In this document: positions 62,677 through 64,000 of the stretch, piece after piece
How positions within the stretch are numbered: position 1 is the first letter of the stretch
How the letters are laid out: each line of letters opens with the position of its first letter
Assembly: GCF_003667315.2 (NCBI RefSeq)
Contig: NZ_RCTZ02000001.1
Coordinates: 372,001 to 436,000, forward strand
DNA from: Tropicibacter alexandrii
Lineage (GTDB): Bacteria > Pseudomonadota > Alphaproteobacteria > Rhodobacterales > Rhodobacteraceae
Direction: 5' to 3'
DNA length: 64,000 bases
The notes under the pieces: generated by a model
The model's database searches: none
What the model was told of the DNA's origin: nothing
Seen by the model: the letters and a program-made list of their open reading frames with translations, nothing else
Program-made: the position numbers and the translations under genes

Positions 62677-63744
62677 ATGGCCCTGCCCGTTCGGACACAG
62701 CTGAAATACTGGGGCCTCGCCCTGATCGTCTTTGCCGTGGTACTGTGGTATCTCGGCGATGTGCTCTTGCCCTTCATCCTCGGGGCGGCGATCGCCTATT
62801 TCCTCGACCCGCTTGCGGACCGGCTTGAAAACATGGGGTTTTCCCGCGCGGCGGCGACGGGGATCATCACCGTGATCGCGCTGGTGGCCTTTGTCATCCT
62901 TGCCATCGCAGTCATTCCGTCGCTGGTGCAGCAATCCGTGAGCCTGTTCAACACCGCGCCGCAACTGTTTGAAAACCTTCAAGCTTTCATCGCTGCGCGG
63001 GCGCCGGACGTGCTGATGCAGGACGGGGTGGTCAAGGATACGCTGATCTCCATCGGGCAGACGATCCGTGACAAGGGCGGCGAGCTGGCGCAGACCGCGC
63101 TGACCTCGGCGGCGGGGCTTTTGAACATCGCGCTGTTGTTCGTCATCGTCCCGGTCGTCGCCGTCTATATGCTGCTCGACTGGGACAACATGGTGGCGCG
63201 GATCGACGCGCTGGTGCCTTTGGATCACCGCGACACGGTGCGCGGGCTGGCCCGCGACGTCGACAAGGTGCTGGCCGGTTTCGTGCGGGGCATGGGCACG
63301 GTCTGCCTGATCCTCGGGACGTATTACGCCGTGGCCCTCTGGCTTGTGGGTCTGCAATTCGGCCTTGTGGTGGGCGTGGTCGCGGGGCTCTTGACCTTCA
63401 TTCCTTACGTGGGCGCCATCGTCGGCGGCGCGCTGGCGATCGGGCTGGCCTTCTTCCAGTTCTGGGGCGAGTGGCCGTGGATCATCGCGGTCTGGGCGAT
63501 CTTCCAATCGGGACAGTTCATCGAGGGCAACCTGCTGACGCCAAAGCTGGTGGGCCAGTCGGTCGGCCTGCACCCGGTCTGGCTGCTGCTGGCGCTGTCG
63601 GTCTTCGGGTCGCTGTTCGGCTTTGTCGGCATGCTGGTGGCGGTGCCGCTGGCCGCAGCCTTGGGCGTGTTCGCCCGGTTCGCAACGCAACAATACAAGG
63701 GCAGCCGCCTGTATCGCGGGCTGTCTTCACAGGACGATACATGA
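62677..63744 (+). CDS. AI-2E family transporter (PurR/PerM-like permease)
   Basis: 355-residue membrane protein with about eight hydrophobic segments; family features include YFLDPLADRLENMGFSR, a central soluble stretch, and the C-terminal LTFIPYVGAIVGGALA and QFIEGNLLTPKLVGQSVGLHP. Substrate is not established for most members (some export AI-2, others sodium/proton). The stop overlaps the hdaA-like start (ATGA), an arrangement common in alphaproteobacteria. Confidence 0.92.
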   Translation: MALPVRTQLKYWGLALIVFAVVLWYLGDVLLPFILGAAIAYFLDPLADRLENMGFSRAAATGIITVIALVAFVILAIAVIPSLVQQSVSLFNTAPQLFENLQAFIAARAPDVLMQDGVVKDTLISIGQTIRDKGGELAQTALTSAAGLLNIALLFVIVPVVAVYMLLDWDNMVARIDALVPLDHRDTVRGLARDVDKVLAGFVRGMGTVCLILGTYYAVALWLVGLQFGLVVGVVAGLLTFIPYVGAIVGGALAIGLAFFQFWGEWPWIIAVWAIFQSGQFIEGNLLTPKLVGQSVGLHPVWLLLALSVFGSLFGFVGMLVAVPLAAALGVFARFATQQYKGSRLYRGLSSQDDT

Positions 63745-64000
63745 CCCATCCAAAGCAACTCGCCCTCCCCCTGCCGTCGCGCGCGGCTCAGGGGCGAGAG
63801 GATTTTTACGTGACCACGGCGAACGCGCTGGCCGTCGCACAGATCGAGGGCTGGCAGATCTGGCCGTCGAAGAAGCTGGTCCTGTCGGGGCCCGGCGGTG
63901 CGGGAAAGACCCATCTGGCGCATGTCTGGGCCGGGCTCACGGGCGCGCGCATCGTTGCGGCGAACTCGTTGGCGCAGGCGGATATTCCCGATCTGGCCCA
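63741..64000 (+). CDS. hdaA: DnaA regulatory inactivator-like (HdaA) protein, 3'-truncated by the window edge
   Basis: Starts MTHPKQLALPLPSRAAQG, then Walker A GPGGAGKTH (about residues 52-60) of the DnaA-type AAA+ domain. Hda-family proteins begin with the QLALPL clamp-binding motif and inactivate DnaA-ATP after initiation; both features are present. Only about 86 codons lie in the window. ATG overlaps the transporter stop. Confidence 0.85.
   Translation, partial: MTHPKQLALPLPSRAAQGREDFYVTTANALAVAQIEGWQIWPSKKLVLSGPGGAGKTHLAHVWAGLTGARIVAANSLAQADIPDLA

Overview
The window is a high-G+C stretch of an alphaproteobacterial chromosome, most likely from the Roseobacter group of the Rhodobacteraceae. 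This rests on gene order and family content: a ccmABCDG cluster beside yajC-secD-secF, glyQ and glyS near a PEP-utilising protein, yfgM-bamB-der, a short proS, a 3' hdaA-like gene, and many small Rhodobacteraceae-type conserved proteins. It is mostly core chromosome. I found no tRNA, rRNA, CRISPR array, insertion sequence or prophage.

Layout. 0-8 kb: the end of purB, a small Cys-rich secreted protein, an orphan FliG-like protein, a lipid A acyltransferase, a DUF1223 protein and aconitase (acnA) with its terminator. 8-15.5 kb: a long leftward run of protein export genes (yajC, secD, secF), a TauE/SafE permease, an Mth938-like protein and cytochrome c maturation genes (ccmA, ccmB, ccmC, ccmD, ccmG). 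16-24 kb: a trypsin-like protease facing an RTX-type calcium-binding protein, serS, a TspO-like membrane protein, and the outer-membrane/ribosome assembly group (YfgM-like, bamB, der). 24-30 kb: a two-gene RND efflux operon behind a perfect TetR-type operator. Its adaptor carries nine tandem 14-residue repeats and its permease has extra membrane segments. 30-44 kb: pepN, an SDR operon, an acyltransferase, gatB and several secreted or envelope proteins, one of them a trypsin-fold protein whose whole catalytic triad is substituted. 44-57 kb: glyQ, glyS, a PPDK-like enzyme, a SleB-type hydrolase, folB-folP-glmM and a DUF2937 protein. 57-64 kb: proS, a three-gene leftward cassette resembling a secreted toxin with adaptor and immunity partners, a large pentapeptide-repeat membrane protein, an AI-2E family transporter and the start of an hdaA-like gene.

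The least expected content is in repeats and insertions. Three clusters of palindromes fit CAA-N5-TTCGAA-N5'-TTG, where the five arm bases differ freely but always stay complementary, and each cluster follows a stop codon. A second family (GTAGG...CCTAC) and a third (GCCCCGGG-N6-CCCGGGGC) also occur mostly behind genes. A two-hairpin form of the third family sits in frame inside pepN and again, in the same arrangement, between glyS and the ppdK-like gene. glyS and the pentapeptide-repeat gene carry internal blocks with codon use clearly unlike their flanks. folB is fused to a domain that I read as a degenerate amino-acid-kinase fold of the MfnE type.

Functions come from motif and family recognition by eye. 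No database search was run, and repeat copy numbers refer only to this window.
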